DNA of 64,000 nt from Clostridiales bacterium (GTDB lineage Bacteria > Bacillota > Clostridia > Peptostreptococcales > Anaerovoracaceae): positions 1-64,000 of the forward strand of contig WRMW01000011.1 of NCBI GenBank assembly GCA_009776955.1, read 5' to 3'. The notes beneath the pieces are model-generated. The model searched no databases. It had not been told where the DNA came from and saw only the letters and a list, made by a program, of their open reading frames with translations. The number at the start of each line of letters is the position of its first letter. Positions within the stretch are counted from its first letter, which is position 1. Positions 44,134-53,037 of this stretch are shown piece after piece. The translations under genes and the position numbers were made by a program.

Positions 44134-45654
44134 TTGACTACTATTCTGGCAGCAAAGAACATAAACAAAAGCTTCGGCACGGCTCATGTGCTGAAGGATG
44201 TCAGCTTTGACCTTAGACCCGGCGAGATACACGGCCTTATCGGTGAGAACGGCGCCGGGAAGTCCACGCTTATGAAGATTATAGGCGGGGATTATTTTCT
44301 GGACAGCGGGGAGCTGTTCTATGAGGACCAGCCGGTCAGCATCAATACGCCGGCGGACTCCCTTGCTCTGGGCATACGCATAATATACCAAGAATTCAAC
44401 TTGGCACGGTCCCTTACCGTAGCCGAGAATATCTTCTTGGGCAATATACCCCGCGACAAAAACGGCTTTGTAGACTGGAAAGAAATGAACCAGCGCGCCG
44501 AGAAGCTGCTTGCCGATATGGGCATATTCGTCGATGTGAAAGAAAAGGTAAGCGACATATCGGTGGCGGAGCAGCAATTGGTCGAGATCGCCAAGGCGTT
44601 GAGCGGCGAGGCGCGCGTCCTGATAATGGACGAGCCTACGGCCGCTTTGAGCGACCAGGAGACCGACAAGCTGTTCGATATCGTGCGCGGCCTACGCGAC
44701 AGAGGCATCGCCATAGTGTTTATCACGCACAGGCTGTCGGAGCAGTTTGCCCTGTCCGACAGGATCACTGTGTTGCGCGACGGCGAAGCGGTCGGCACAC
44801 TTGACATCAAGGACGCCACCGACGATATCCTCGTGAAGATGATGGTCGGCCGCGAGCTGGCCGATCTCTATCCCCGTAACCGCATGGAACCTGGGGAAAT
44901 AATTTTCGAAGCAAACGATCTTCAAGTGGACGACCGGATAAAGAATATCAGCTTCAATATCCGCAAAGGCGAGATCGTGACATTCTTCGGGCTTATGGGC
45001 GCCGGGCAGGACGAGATATGCAAGGCGATCCTGGGCGACCCGCCGCTGAAAGGCGGCACCATGAAGTTGCACGGCAAAGAGCTGAAAGTAGCCAATCTAC
45101 GCCAGGCAAACAGAAAGGGGCTGGGCTATGTGACCAGCGACAGGCGGGAAGAAGGCCTTATCCCTGTGATGCCGTTACAAGGCAACATCACTTTGGCAGC
45201 CATGAGGAAGCTGTTCGGGAAAGCCGGGCTGATAAAGAAAAAGACAGAGTACGATGTGGCGGAGAAATGGATCGAGCAATTGGGCATCAGGTGTTCCACC
45301 CAATTGCAGCAGATTGCCCTGCTTAGCGGCGGCAACCAGCAAAAAGCCATGATCGCCAGATGGCTCTCTAACGATATAAAGCTATTGATACTCAACCTGC
45401 CGACACGCGGCGTGGACGTGGGCGCAAAAGTGGAGATATACAAACTCCTTGAACAGCTCGCTTACCAAGGCGTCGCGATATTGGTGTTTTCCTTGGAATT
45501 GCCAGAGGTGTTAGGTATATCAGACCGTATATACGTGCTTTGCGAAGGCGAAGTGATAGCGGAGGTGCCGATTGCGGAGGCGGATCAGGATATCCTGATG
45601 AAGCATGCAGTGGCCAAGTTTTTACATTTTGGAGGGAATGAAGATGTCGCATAA
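44134..45654 (+). CDS. Sugar ABC transporter ATPase (tandem NBD, RbsA/MglA-like), degenerate second site
   Basis: 506 residues, two NBDs. NBD1: Walker A GENGAGKST, signature ISVAEQQLVEIAKAL, Walker B LIMDEPTAALS. NBD2: Walker A-like region FGLMGAGQDEICKAIL (degenerate, usual for the family), signature LSGGNQQKAMIARWL, but Walker B reads LLILNLPTRGVD, with Asn-Leu where related ATPases have Asp-Glu. Start is TTG with TAGGAG upstream. Overlaps the permease start by 11 bases. Confidence 0.92.
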   Translation: MTTILAAKNINKSFGTAHVLKDVSFDLRPGEIHGLIGENGAGKSTLMKIIGGDYFLDSGELFYEDQPVSINTPADSLALGIRIIYQEFNLARSLTVAENIFLGNIPRDKNGFVDWKEMNQRAEKLLADMGIFVDVKEKVSDISVAEQQLVEIAKALSGEARVLIMDEPTAALSDQETDKLFDIVRGLRDRGIAIVFITHRLSEQFALSDRITVLRDGEAVGTLDIKDATDDILVKMMVGRELADLYPRNRMEPGEIIFEANDLQVDDRIKNISFNIRKGEIVTFFGLMGAGQDEICKAILGDPPLKGGTMKLHGKELKVANLRQANRKGLGYVTSDRREEGLIPVMPLQGNITLAAMRKLFGKAGLIKKKTEYDVAEKWIEQLGIRCSTQLQQIALLSGGNQQKAMIARWLSNDIKLLILNLPTRGVDVGAKVEIYKLLEQLAYQGVAILVFSLELPEVLGISDRIYVLCEGEVIAEVPIAEADQDILMKHAVAKFLHFGGNEDVA

Positions 45655-46609
45655 ATTTGACGGAGCAAGGCTCCACCTTAGCAGCCCAAGGGACTTTTTT
45701 AGCAACTATGCCTTAGTATTGGTGCTAGTCGGGTTGTTCATCTTCTTTGCGGTCAGCTCGCCATACTTCCTGAACCCACAGAACTTTATAAATATGTTCA
45801 TAGCCGTGTCGGTGGTCGGTATCATGTCCACTGCCCAGACGATCTGCCTTATCGGCAGGGGCTTGGACATATCGGTCGGCTCCATAGCGGCAATGATGGG
45901 CTGCATACAGGCCAACCTTGTGCTTGTCAATGGCATGCCTTGGTTTGTCGGCATCCTTGTCAGCATCGGCGTCGGCCTTCTGGTGGGCTTCGTGAACGGG
46001 ATCATCATCGTGAAATTCAACCTCAACCCATTCATCGTCACATTGGGCATGATGAACGTGGTCAGGGGCTTGGCGTTCGTCATGGTGGACGGCATGGCCC
46101 ATTTTGTCAGCGACTCAAACCTGACATTCCTGGGAAGCGCACGGTTGGGGGCCATCCCTGTGTCCATAGTCATACTGGCGCTGAGTTTCGTCGTGATCCA
46201 TTTCATTTCCACCAAAACCGTCTTTGGACGCAATATCTACGCCAGCGGCGGCAATGTGAAAGCAGCCAGGCTCGCCGGCATCAACACGAGCAAGGTCGCC
46301 ATCATCCTGTTCACCATATCAGGGTTCATGGCAGCCATCGCAGGTATAGTCGCTGTCGGCATAGGCGGCACCGCGATGCCAAGCATGGGCGAGCACTTTG
46401 CGCTTGACACCATCACAGCGGTATTGCTGGGCGGCACCAGTCTTGCGGGTGGCTCAGGGAGCGTGCCACGTACAGCCTTGGGCATGGTCATCATCGGTAT
46501 CATAAACAACGGCATGGCGCTTCTGAACGTCCAGACCTTCTGGCAAATCACGGCGAAAGGCGCCCTATTGCTTGGCGCCATCATGCTTGATGCCAGCCGC
46601 AACAAATAA
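45644..46609 (+). CDS. Sugar ABC transporter permease (RbsC-like)
   Basis: 321 residues with about ten TM segments and the branched BPD_transp_2 blocks: LIGRGLDISVGSIAAMMG, GFVNGIIIVKFNLNPFIVTLG, ARLAGINTSK, LLGGTSLAGGSGSV. ATG at 45644 has GGAGGG seven bases upstream. A single permease gene, so the importer probably works as a homodimer. Last gene of this unit; a terminator follows. Confidence 0.92.
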   Translation: MSHKFDGARLHLSSPRDFFSNYALVLVLVGLFIFFAVSSPYFLNPQNFINMFIAVSVVGIMSTAQTICLIGRGLDISVGSIAAMMGCIQANLVLVNGMPWFVGILVSIGVGLLVGFVNGIIIVKFNLNPFIVTLGMMNVVRGLAFVMVDGMAHFVSDSNLTFLGSARLGAIPVSIVILALSFVVIHFISTKTVFGRNIYASGGNVKAARLAGINTSKVAIILFTISGFMAAIAGIVAVGIGGTAMPSMGEHFALDTITAVLLGGTSLAGGSGSVPRTALGMVIIGIINNGMALLNVQTFWQITAKGALLLGAIMLDASRNK

Positions 46610-46638
46610 GCCCGCAGGGAAATCCATTCATAAGAAAA

Positions 46639-46664
46639 GGCGACGCACCCGCGCCGCCTTTTTT
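46639..46664. terminator. Bidirectional rho-independent terminator
   Basis: GGCGACGC-ACCC-GCGCCGCC stem-loop (one mismatch) with AAAA before and TTTTTT after. It lies between the convergent permease and UroD-like genes and can end both transcripts. Confidence 0.88.
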
Positions 46665-46684
46665 CGTGCACTCTCCGCTCTGCG

Positions 46685-47845
46685 CTACATAGCTTTTTCG
46701 CGCCACTCTATGGCGGTCTCGACCACGGCCGCTATATTCTCCAGAGGCACGTCGGACATCAGCTCCTGCGAAGGCGCTATGATGTACCCGCCGCCCTTCC
46801 CGAGTATCTGAATCGTCTCCTTGGTCAGCTCGCGTACCTCGTCCGGCGTCATAAACGGCAGCCTCTGCTCGTCTATGCCGCCCATAAACACAAGATCCTT
46901 GCCGTATTCGCGCTTCATCTTTGCGAGGTCGTTGCATGGCTGCACAGGCTCCCATCCGTCAAGCCCGGCGTCGATAAGCTGCGGCAGATAGTCCGCCATT
47001 AGCCCGCAGGAATGCAGAAAGACATACATCCCAAGCTTCTTGTACTCACCGAACAGACGCTTGAAATGCGGCAGCAATATGTCGTTGAACATCTTGGGCG
47101 AGAAAAACCCTGCCGTCTGCATCGCAAGGTCGTCGCCATGGTGCGCTATCTTGTAGCCGAGGTCTGCCTTCACCTTCGCAAGCTTCACCCTGTAGTCCGT
47201 CAGCTTCTCCATCAGCGTGTACACCACCTTGGGGTTGCCGGCTATCTCTGTCATAAACTGCTGGAAGCCCAGTATCGCATAGCCTCGCTCATATGTCCCG
47301 AAATACCCCGACGGTATCACGCATAGGTCGCCAGCCACGCCGTCCTTGTCGCGCTCAAGCCACTCAAGGTTGCCGGGCGTGAACGGGTCTGGTGCCTCAT
47401 ATGCCTCCACCGCCGCTTCTACCGGCATATCGAAAAGCTTTGTCAGGTGGTCTGGCAGGTATTTTGCCGCCACCTTGTTCATTTCCTTGTCGCCGGCCAA
47501 TACCCCGTAGTTCGTGAAAAAGCCGTCTTCGCCTATCATCGTGCCCATCCCAAAGCGGTCAAAGACCGTGCGGGCTGGCTTGTCCCGCCACATGAAGCCC
47601 TTGCCCTGCCCATCCTCGATCACCGGATCCACGTTCCTGAAGAACAATGGCCAGTCGTCGGTCACAAACGTAAAATGGATATGGTTCTCAAGATAGTCGT
47701 CGAGCGGCATATCAGGGTCGAGTCCGAGCAATTGCTTGATCTCCCCATCGCGAGACCTATCCGAAAACGTGATCTGGCTCGGCAGATAGTCCACCGGCTT
47801 CCTTAGAAATTGGTTCAAAACCCGTTCTGCTTTTGTCATCGACAT
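46685..47845 (-). CDS. UroD/MtaA-superfamily protein 3
   Basis: 386 residues. The Zn motif is partly kept: His278-x-Cys280 (FLHSCGLM), but the third ligand position is Asp325 (MGGIDEQRLPF) in place of Cys. End block LGKGGGYIIAPSQELMSD. ATG has AAGGAGG. It closes the second catabolic operon behind the kinase. The Cys to Asp change shared with protein 4 suggests a functional subgroup distinct from proteins 1 and 2. Confidence 0.84.
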   Translation of the reverse strand: MSMTKAERVLNQFLRKPVDYLPSQITFSDRSRDGEIKQLLGLDPDMPLDDYLENHIHFTFVTDDWPLFFRNVDPVIEDGQGKGFMWRDKPARTVFDRFGMGTMIGEDGFFTNYGVLAGDKEMNKVAAKYLPDHLTKLFDMPVEAAVEAYEAPDPFTPGNLEWLERDKDGVAGDLCVIPSGYFGTYERGYAILGFQQFMTEIAGNPKVVYTLMEKLTDYRVKLAKVKADLGYKIAHHGDDLAMQTAGFFSPKMFNDILLPHFKRLFGEYKKLGMYVFLHSCGLMADYLPQLIDAGLDGWEPVQPCNDLAKMKREYGKDLVFMGGIDEQRLPFMTPDEVRELTKETIQILGKGGGYIIAPSQELMSDVPLENIAAVVETAIEWREKAM

Positions 47846-47889
47846 CTCAATACCTCCTTTTCAACAACACCTTTAGCAACACCAATGAT

Positions 47890-49437
47890 TCAACTGTTCC
47901 TCTGTCTCTCTGCCACCCTTTCAAACACCCCGCCCTTTCCCGACAACGCTTCGTATGTCTTGACATACAGGCGATAGGACTCGTCATAGAACTTGGCCAT
48001 TTCAGGCGAAGGAACATACGTTCTGTCTACACGGACAAGCGCATCCGCGGCTGCGGGTATGCTCGGGTACAGCCCGGCACCGACGCCTGCGCATATGGCG
48101 GCCCCCATCACCGCCGCATCCGTGATCTTCAGCGTCTCGACAGATACCCCATAACAGTCGGCCTGCAGCTGGTTCCACAGGTCCGACCTTGTCGCGCCGC
48201 CCATGATCCTGATGCGGTCGACCTTCACGCCCGCCTCCCTTATGGAGGTAAGGATATCCTTCTGGTCTAGGGTGATGCCTTCCATCACCGCCCGGGCAAT
48301 GTCGCCTCGCGTATGGATAAGGCTCAGCCCCACCAACGTGCCTCTTGCGTCCGGGTCGTACCTCGGCGTGTTTGCGGATGCAAGGAACGGCAAAAACACA
48401 AGCCCGTCCGTGCCTGGCTTTGACGCCTCGACGAGCCGCCCTATCCTCTCGTACGCATCCTCCCCGTCCTTCTCCGCCTCGGTCTTGTCATACAAAGCGA
48501 TCTGGTCGCGAAACCAGCGCATGATGCCGGCAGACCCGTTCTGAAGCCCTTCGATCTGCCAATTGCCGTGTACAGTATTGATGGTGATGATGCCCTTCCC
48601 CTGAGGATCGCGAAACGGCCGGTCTAGAAAGACTATGGCCATCCCGCCGGTTCCGAGCGACACGGATGCCAGGCCCGGCCTCACCACCCCGGCACCGGCC
48701 GAGGCACAGTTTTGGTCGCCCCCTCCGATGCACAGCAGCGTGCTTTCTGAAAGGCCTGTCTCCGCAGAGACCTCGGCACTCACATGCCCCACCTTCGTGC
48801 CTGGCTGCTTCACCACAGGCAGCTTGCCAGATTCGATGTCGAATTTTTCCATCAAATCTGGCAACCAGCATACATTGTCCGTATCGAAAAAACCCCACAG
48901 GCTGGCATCCGGCTCGTCATTGTAATAGTCGTCGGCGCCAAGCGAATGCAGTATGAAATCGTGCAATTGCGCCACCCTCGCCGTCTTTGCCCACAGCTCC
49001 GCATCGTTCTCCTGCACCCACATTATCTTTGGAAGTATCCAAGCGGTCGAGAGCGGCAGCCCTGTCAGGCGGTAAAACTCGTCGGCGCCAAGCTCGCGCT
49101 CTATCCTACAGACCTGCTCGCCGGCGCGGTTGTCAAGCCACGAAATCATCTTCAGCGGCGTGCCCTCGCTGTCTATCAGCAAAAGGCAGTCACGCTGCGC
49201 GGACACCGCCAAGGATACGATTGCCTCCGCAGGCACGCCAGAGGCCTTTACAGCCTCCCGCACGACGCGCCTTACGGCCGATGCAAGATGGGCTGCATCC
49301 TGCTCCACCCAGTTTGGCCTAGGGTAGTCGCAGATATATTCCTCATAGCCAGTCCCGAACGCCTCGCCCGACAGCCCGAACACCATAGCCTTGGTCCCCG
49401 TGGTCCCGACATCCACCCCAAGAAGATATTTGTCCAC
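47890..49437 (-). CDS. xylB: Xylulokinase-like FGGY kinase
   Basis: 515 residues: GVDVGTTGTKAMVF, SLAVSAQRDCLLLID, WLDNRA, GGGDQNCASAGAG, and FGGY-type IRIMGGATRSDLWNQLQADC. Layout and motifs best match D-xylulokinase, though other pentuloses are possible. GTG at 49437 has GGAGGTG upstream; a GTG five codons earlier lacks one. Located after two permease genes, so it phosphorylates the imported sugar or its ketose. Confidence 0.85.
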   Translation of the reverse strand: MDKYLLGVDVGTTGTKAMVFGLSGEAFGTGYEEYICDYPRPNWVEQDAAHLASAVRRVVREAVKASGVPAEAIVSLAVSAQRDCLLLIDSEGTPLKMISWLDNRAGEQVCRIERELGADEFYRLTGLPLSTAWILPKIMWVQENDAELWAKTARVAQLHDFILHSLGADDYYNDEPDASLWGFFDTDNVCWLPDLMEKFDIESGKLPVVKQPGTKVGHVSAEVSAETGLSESTLLCIGGGDQNCASAGAGVVRPGLASVSLGTGGMAIVFLDRPFRDPQGKGIITINTVHGNWQIEGLQNGSAGIMRWFRDQIALYDKTEAEKDGEDAYERIGRLVEASKPGTDGLVFLPFLASANTPRYDPDARGTLVGLSLIHTRGDIARAVMEGITLDQKDILTSIREAGVKVDRIRIMGGATRSDLWNQLQADCYGVSVETLKITDAAVMGAAICAGVGAGLYPSIPAAADALVRVDRTYVPSPEMAKFYDESYRLYVKTYEALSGKGGVFERVAERQRNS

Positions 49438-49467
49438 TGCATCCACCTCCACAAAACACGCCCGTGC

Positions 49468-50442
49468 CTATGCGCTTATCTTTTCCTTGACGATCTTGTC
49501 AAGGTATACCGCCGCGATCAACACGCCGCCCTTTACGATGAATTGGTAGAAAGACGGCACGCCGGCCATATTCAGCCCTATTGTGAGCACTGTCAGGATA
49601 AAGACGCCGACAATTGTTCTCACGACAGAGCCCTCGCCGCCAGCCCAGCTCGTCCCGCCTATCAGAATCGCTATTATCACGTCAAGCTCAAACCCCGAGC
49701 CGGACAGCGCGTTGCCGATGCCTTGGTTGCTCGCCATCAGGCAGCCACCGATGCCCGCCGCGATGCCGACGATCAGGTATAATATCCAAACCATCCTTCC
49801 CGTGTTCAGGCCGGCAAGCGTGGATGCGTCGCGGTTGCCCCCTATCGCAAAAGAATATTTACCTAGCGCGCTTTTCTTTTGAAGTATCACAAAGATGGCA
49901 ATCGCCGCTATCACGAAGAATATCGCCACAGGCCAACCCTCTATCTTCGACCTGCCTATAAACGAAAAATCATCCTGCACGCCCTTGACATACGGGATGG
50001 TGTCGCCGCATAGCATCTTCGCCACTCCCAATAAGACATAGTTCATCACCAATGTCGCTATTACGGAGTTTATCTTGAGGCCTGACACGAGCAGGCCGTT
50101 GATCCATCCCACGCCCATCCCTATCACGGCAACGATGAGCACGGCAAGCCATGCGGCCATCCCCTCCCGTGAAAGCATCGCCATTATTACGCCGGCGCAA
50201 GCCACTATGCTGCCTACCGAAAGGTCGATATTCCCTGAAATCATCAACAGGGTGGCAGGCAGTGCCACCACAAGCAGAGGCGCGGCATTCTGGATGATAT
50301 ATGCAAGGCTGGGACCCCCGATGAATCTCGGGGATATGGCCGTGAAAACTATGATGAATATCGCAAGGATGCCAAAGACATACACATTTTTGACTGCACT
50401 TCGCCAAGAGACCTCTTTCAGATTGATATTTAGCTTGTTCAT
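49468..50442 (-). CDS. Sugar ABC transporter permease (RbsC-like) 2b
   Basis: 324 residues with about ten TM segments and family blocks MISGNIDLSVGSIVACAG, GWINGLLVSGLKINSVIATL, STLAGLNTGRM and ILIGGTSWAGGEGSV. Start 14 bases after the other permease gene. Unlike the first importer, this one has two different permeases, so the channel is probably a heterodimer. Confidence 0.92.
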   Translation of the reverse strand: MNKLNINLKEVSWRSAVKNVYVFGILAIFIIVFTAISPRFIGGPSLAYIIQNAAPLLVVALPATLLMISGNIDLSVGSIVACAGVIMAMLSREGMAAWLAVLIVAVIGMGVGWINGLLVSGLKINSVIATLVMNYVLLGVAKMLCGDTIPYVKGVQDDFSFIGRSKIEGWPVAIFFVIAAIAIFVILQKKSALGKYSFAIGGNRDASTLAGLNTGRMVWILYLIVGIAAGIGGCLMASNQGIGNALSGSGFELDVIIAILIGGTSWAGGEGSVVRTIVGVFILTVLTIGLNMAGVPSFYQFIVKGGVLIAAVYLDKIVKEKISA

Positions 50443-50456
50443 TGTCCTGCCCCCCC

Positions 50457-51464
50457 TTACTCAAGCCTTAGCTTGCGCCTGTCTTTCAGCCCCATAGCAT
50501 AGCGCTGGAACAGGATGGCGCCTACAATGACAAGCCCCTTTATGATAGGCTGCCATGCCGTGTTCGCCCCAAACATATTGAGCGTATTCGCGATCATCCC
50601 GATGATGAACACACCGATGACGGTGCCTATCACCGAGCCGCGGCCTCCATAAAGGCTTGTTCCGCCAAGGATGATGGCAACAACAGCATTGAACTCATAC
50701 TCAAGCCCGACCTTGCAGTCGCCCGCGCCGAGTCTTGAGGCGAGAAGTATGCCGGCAAACCCGGAGACAAAGCCGCTTACGATATACAGGGTGTTTATCT
50801 GCTTCCTGACGCTCACACCGGAAAGCTGGGCCGCTTTCATGTTTGCGCCTATAAGGTATATCTTCTGCCCGAACACCGTCTGGCTCTGGATGAAGAAAAA
50901 CACCAAGATCGCGACGATCATAAATATCATCGACAAGGAGAAGAACCCTGCGATCTCCGTGGTGCCGAAGAAGCGGAACACCCTAGGAAGGCCAAGCTCG
51001 ACCATCGAGCCCGAAGCGCCTATATAGGCTATGCCTCGTGCGATGGACATCGTGCCGAGCGTCGCTATTACGGACGCCACGCCTAGCCTCGTGACAAGAA
51101 AACCATTGAGCCAGCCGATGGCCGTCGTCGCCAGCAATGCCAGGATCACGGCCACCCAATACGGAAGGCCTGCGCCGCCCTGCACCACGGACTGGCAAAA
51201 CCATGCCGCAAGCACGCCGCCCATCCCTATGACCCCGCCGATCGAAAGGTCGAAGTTGCCCGTAATCATCAACATTGTCACCGGCAGACTGACGATGATA
51301 AGCACCGAGTTCTGGTTTATCACGTTTCTCAGGTTTCCCTGCGTCAGAAAGGCCGGCTGCACAATGGACAGCACGACAAAGACCACGACCAGCAGCCCGA
51401 GCATCCAAAGCGTCAGCTGGGCTTGGTCGCTGAACTGCACACCGCGCGTTCTCACCCTGTCCAT
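50457..51464 (-). CDS. Sugar ABC transporter permease (RbsC-like) 2a
   Basis: 335 residues, about ten TM segments: MITGNFDLSIGGVIGMGG, GWLNGFLVTRLGVASVIATLG, AAQLSGVSVRKQ, IILGGTSLYGGRGSV. Its ATG shares one base with the ATPase stop, and GGGAGGTG lies upstream, so the two are translationally coupled. Paralogue of the next gene. Confidence 0.92.
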   Translation of the reverse strand: MDRVRTRGVQFSDQAQLTLWMLGLLVVVFVVLSIVQPAFLTQGNLRNVINQNSVLIIVSLPVTMLMITGNFDLSIGGVIGMGGVLAAWFCQSVVQGGAGLPYWVAVILALLATTAIGWLNGFLVTRLGVASVIATLGTMSIARGIAYIGASGSMVELGLPRVFRFFGTTEIAGFFSLSMIFMIVAILVFFFIQSQTVFGQKIYLIGANMKAAQLSGVSVRKQINTLYIVSGFVSGFAGILLASRLGAGDCKVGLEYEFNAVVAIILGGTSLYGGRGSVIGTVIGVFIIGMIANTLNMFGANTAWQPIIKGLVIVGAILFQRYAMGLKDRRKLRLE

Positions 51465-52951
51465 CAGGCATCACCTCCCGCCACTATATGTATGATCTCG
51501 TCGCCATCTATATCGAGCGCATTGTCGATAATAGTCATCAACTCCCCTTCATGCATCAGGAAGATGCGGTCGCAGCACGACAGCACCTCCGGCAGCTCCG
51601 AAGAAAAGACAAGGCATGTCCGCCCCTCGTCGGCAAGCTGCTTGATTATGTTGTGTATCTCCTCCTTTGCGCCTACGTCAACGCCACGCGTCGGCTCGTC
51701 GAGCAGAAAGATGTCCGCCTCGGAGTTCAGGCACTTTGCGAAAACCACCTTCTGCTGGTTTCCGCCCGACAGGAAGCCTACCTCTTTTTCGTCGGTGTCA
51801 GTCGCAACATTCAGCCTTTCGACATACTCACCGGACACCCTTTTGATCGCAGAGGCGTTTATGATCCCATTTTTTGAAATCTTTTTCATATTCATGGAGA
51901 CTATGTTCTTCCTTATGGAAAGCATCGTGAACAGCCCCTGCGAGCGGCGTTCCTCGGGGGCGAGCGTTATCCCGTTCTCCACAGCTTCCGACGCAGAGGC
52001 ATAACGTGCTTCCGCGCCATTGATTCTCAGGTTCCCCTTGTAGGCGTCAAGGCCGAACAGCACGTTTGCAAGCTCCGTCTTTCCCGCCCCTACAAGGCCG
52101 TAAAACCCTGCTATCTCCCCCTTGTAAATATCAAACGACACATCGTTCAGCTTGTCGTTCGATATGTTTCTAGCCTCGATGAAAGGCGTCGTCCTGTCCA
52201 CGGCCCGTGGCGTATATGTCTCCACGACGGTCTTGCCCAGGATCATGCGTATGAGCTCTGCCTTGCTTTCGACTTCCGATATCTTCTTCGTGGCGATATG
52301 GCAACCGTCACGCAACACGGTCACGCTGTCGCCAATATCAAAAACCTCCTCAAGCCTATGGGAAATATATATCACTGTCACGCTGTTTTGCTTGAGCTGG
52401 TCGATGATCTCGAACAGACGCTTTGTTTCGCCCTCTGAAAGGGCGGCAGTCGGCTCGTCCATTATGATCACTTCCGCCTTTGTCTCAACAGCCTTCACTA
52501 TCTCCACCATTTGCTTTTTCGCCACCGACAGCTTCGACACAAGCTGCTTGGGGTCTATTGACGGCTCCATATGCTTCAAGGCGCCGACCATTCGCTCAAG
52601 CTCTGTGTTTTTCGTGAAGAACCCGAACTTCATCGGCTCCATCCCGAGCGAAAGGTTTTCCTCGACCGTCAATTGGTCGACTATGTTCAGCTCCTGGAAC
52701 AATGTGCTTATGCCAAGCTCCCGTGCCTCCTTCGTGGTGTGCGCGTCTATCGGCTTCCTATTCATAAGAATCATGCCGTCCGTGCGGACTTGTGCACCGG
52801 TCAGTATCTTTATCAGGGTGGACTTCCCTGCGCCGTTCTCCCCCAAAAGGCAATGGACGCTTCCGCGTTCGATATCAAAACTGACATTATCCAGCGCCAA
52901 AACGCCTGGATATTTCTTCGTCAGATTTTGAATTTGCAGTATCGGATCCAT
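51464..52951 (-). CDS. Sugar ABC transporter ATPase (tandem NBD) 2
   Basis: 495 residues, two NBDs. NBD1: GENGAGKST, LSVAKKQMVEIVKAV, IIMDEPTAALS. NBD2: GLVGAGKTELANVLFG, LSGGNQQKVVFAKCL, IFLLDEPTRGVDVGAK with the Walker B Asp-Glu intact, unlike the other importer's ATPase. Energises the permease pair downstream. Confidence 0.93.
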   Translation of the reverse strand: MDPILQIQNLTKKYPGVLALDNVSFDIERGSVHCLLGENGAGKSTLIKILTGAQVRTDGMILMNRKPIDAHTTKEARELGISTLFQELNIVDQLTVEENLSLGMEPMKFGFFTKNTELERMVGALKHMEPSIDPKQLVSKLSVAKKQMVEIVKAVETKAEVIIMDEPTAALSEGETKRLFEIIDQLKQNSVTVIYISHRLEEVFDIGDSVTVLRDGCHIATKKISEVESKAELIRMILGKTVVETYTPRAVDRTTPFIEARNISNDKLNDVSFDIYKGEIAGFYGLVGAGKTELANVLFGLDAYKGNLRINGAEARYASASEAVENGITLAPEERRSQGLFTMLSIRKNIVSMNMKKISKNGIINASAIKRVSGEYVERLNVATDTDEKEVGFLSGGNQQKVVFAKCLNSEADIFLLDEPTRGVDVGAKEEIHNIIKQLADEGRTCLVFSSELPEVLSCCDRIFLMHEGELMTIIDNALDIDGDEIIHIVAGGDA

Positions 52952-52989
52952 AGCAGCCCTCCGTTACGATTTACAACTTGCCAAAAACC

Positions 52990-53021
52990 CTGCCTGCGGC
53001 TCCATAGGGCGCCGCAGGCAG
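52990..53021 (-). promoter_or_regulatory. Intercistronic hairpin/attenuator after binding-protein gene 2
   Basis: Perfect 11-bp stem CTGCCTGCGGC/GCCGCAGGCAG with a 10-base loop, between the binding-protein stop and the ATPase start. On the transcribed strand GG and five T follow, so partial termination is plausible. Same placement as the hairpin at 44070. Confidence 0.65.
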
Positions 53022-53037
53022 TTCAGTAGCTGATGCT

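Noticed and set aside
43171-44577. 468-residue minus-strand open frame across the binding protein and ATPase
   Set aside because: Covers two clearly coding plus-strand genes and the hairpin between them; composition typical of an antisense shadow.
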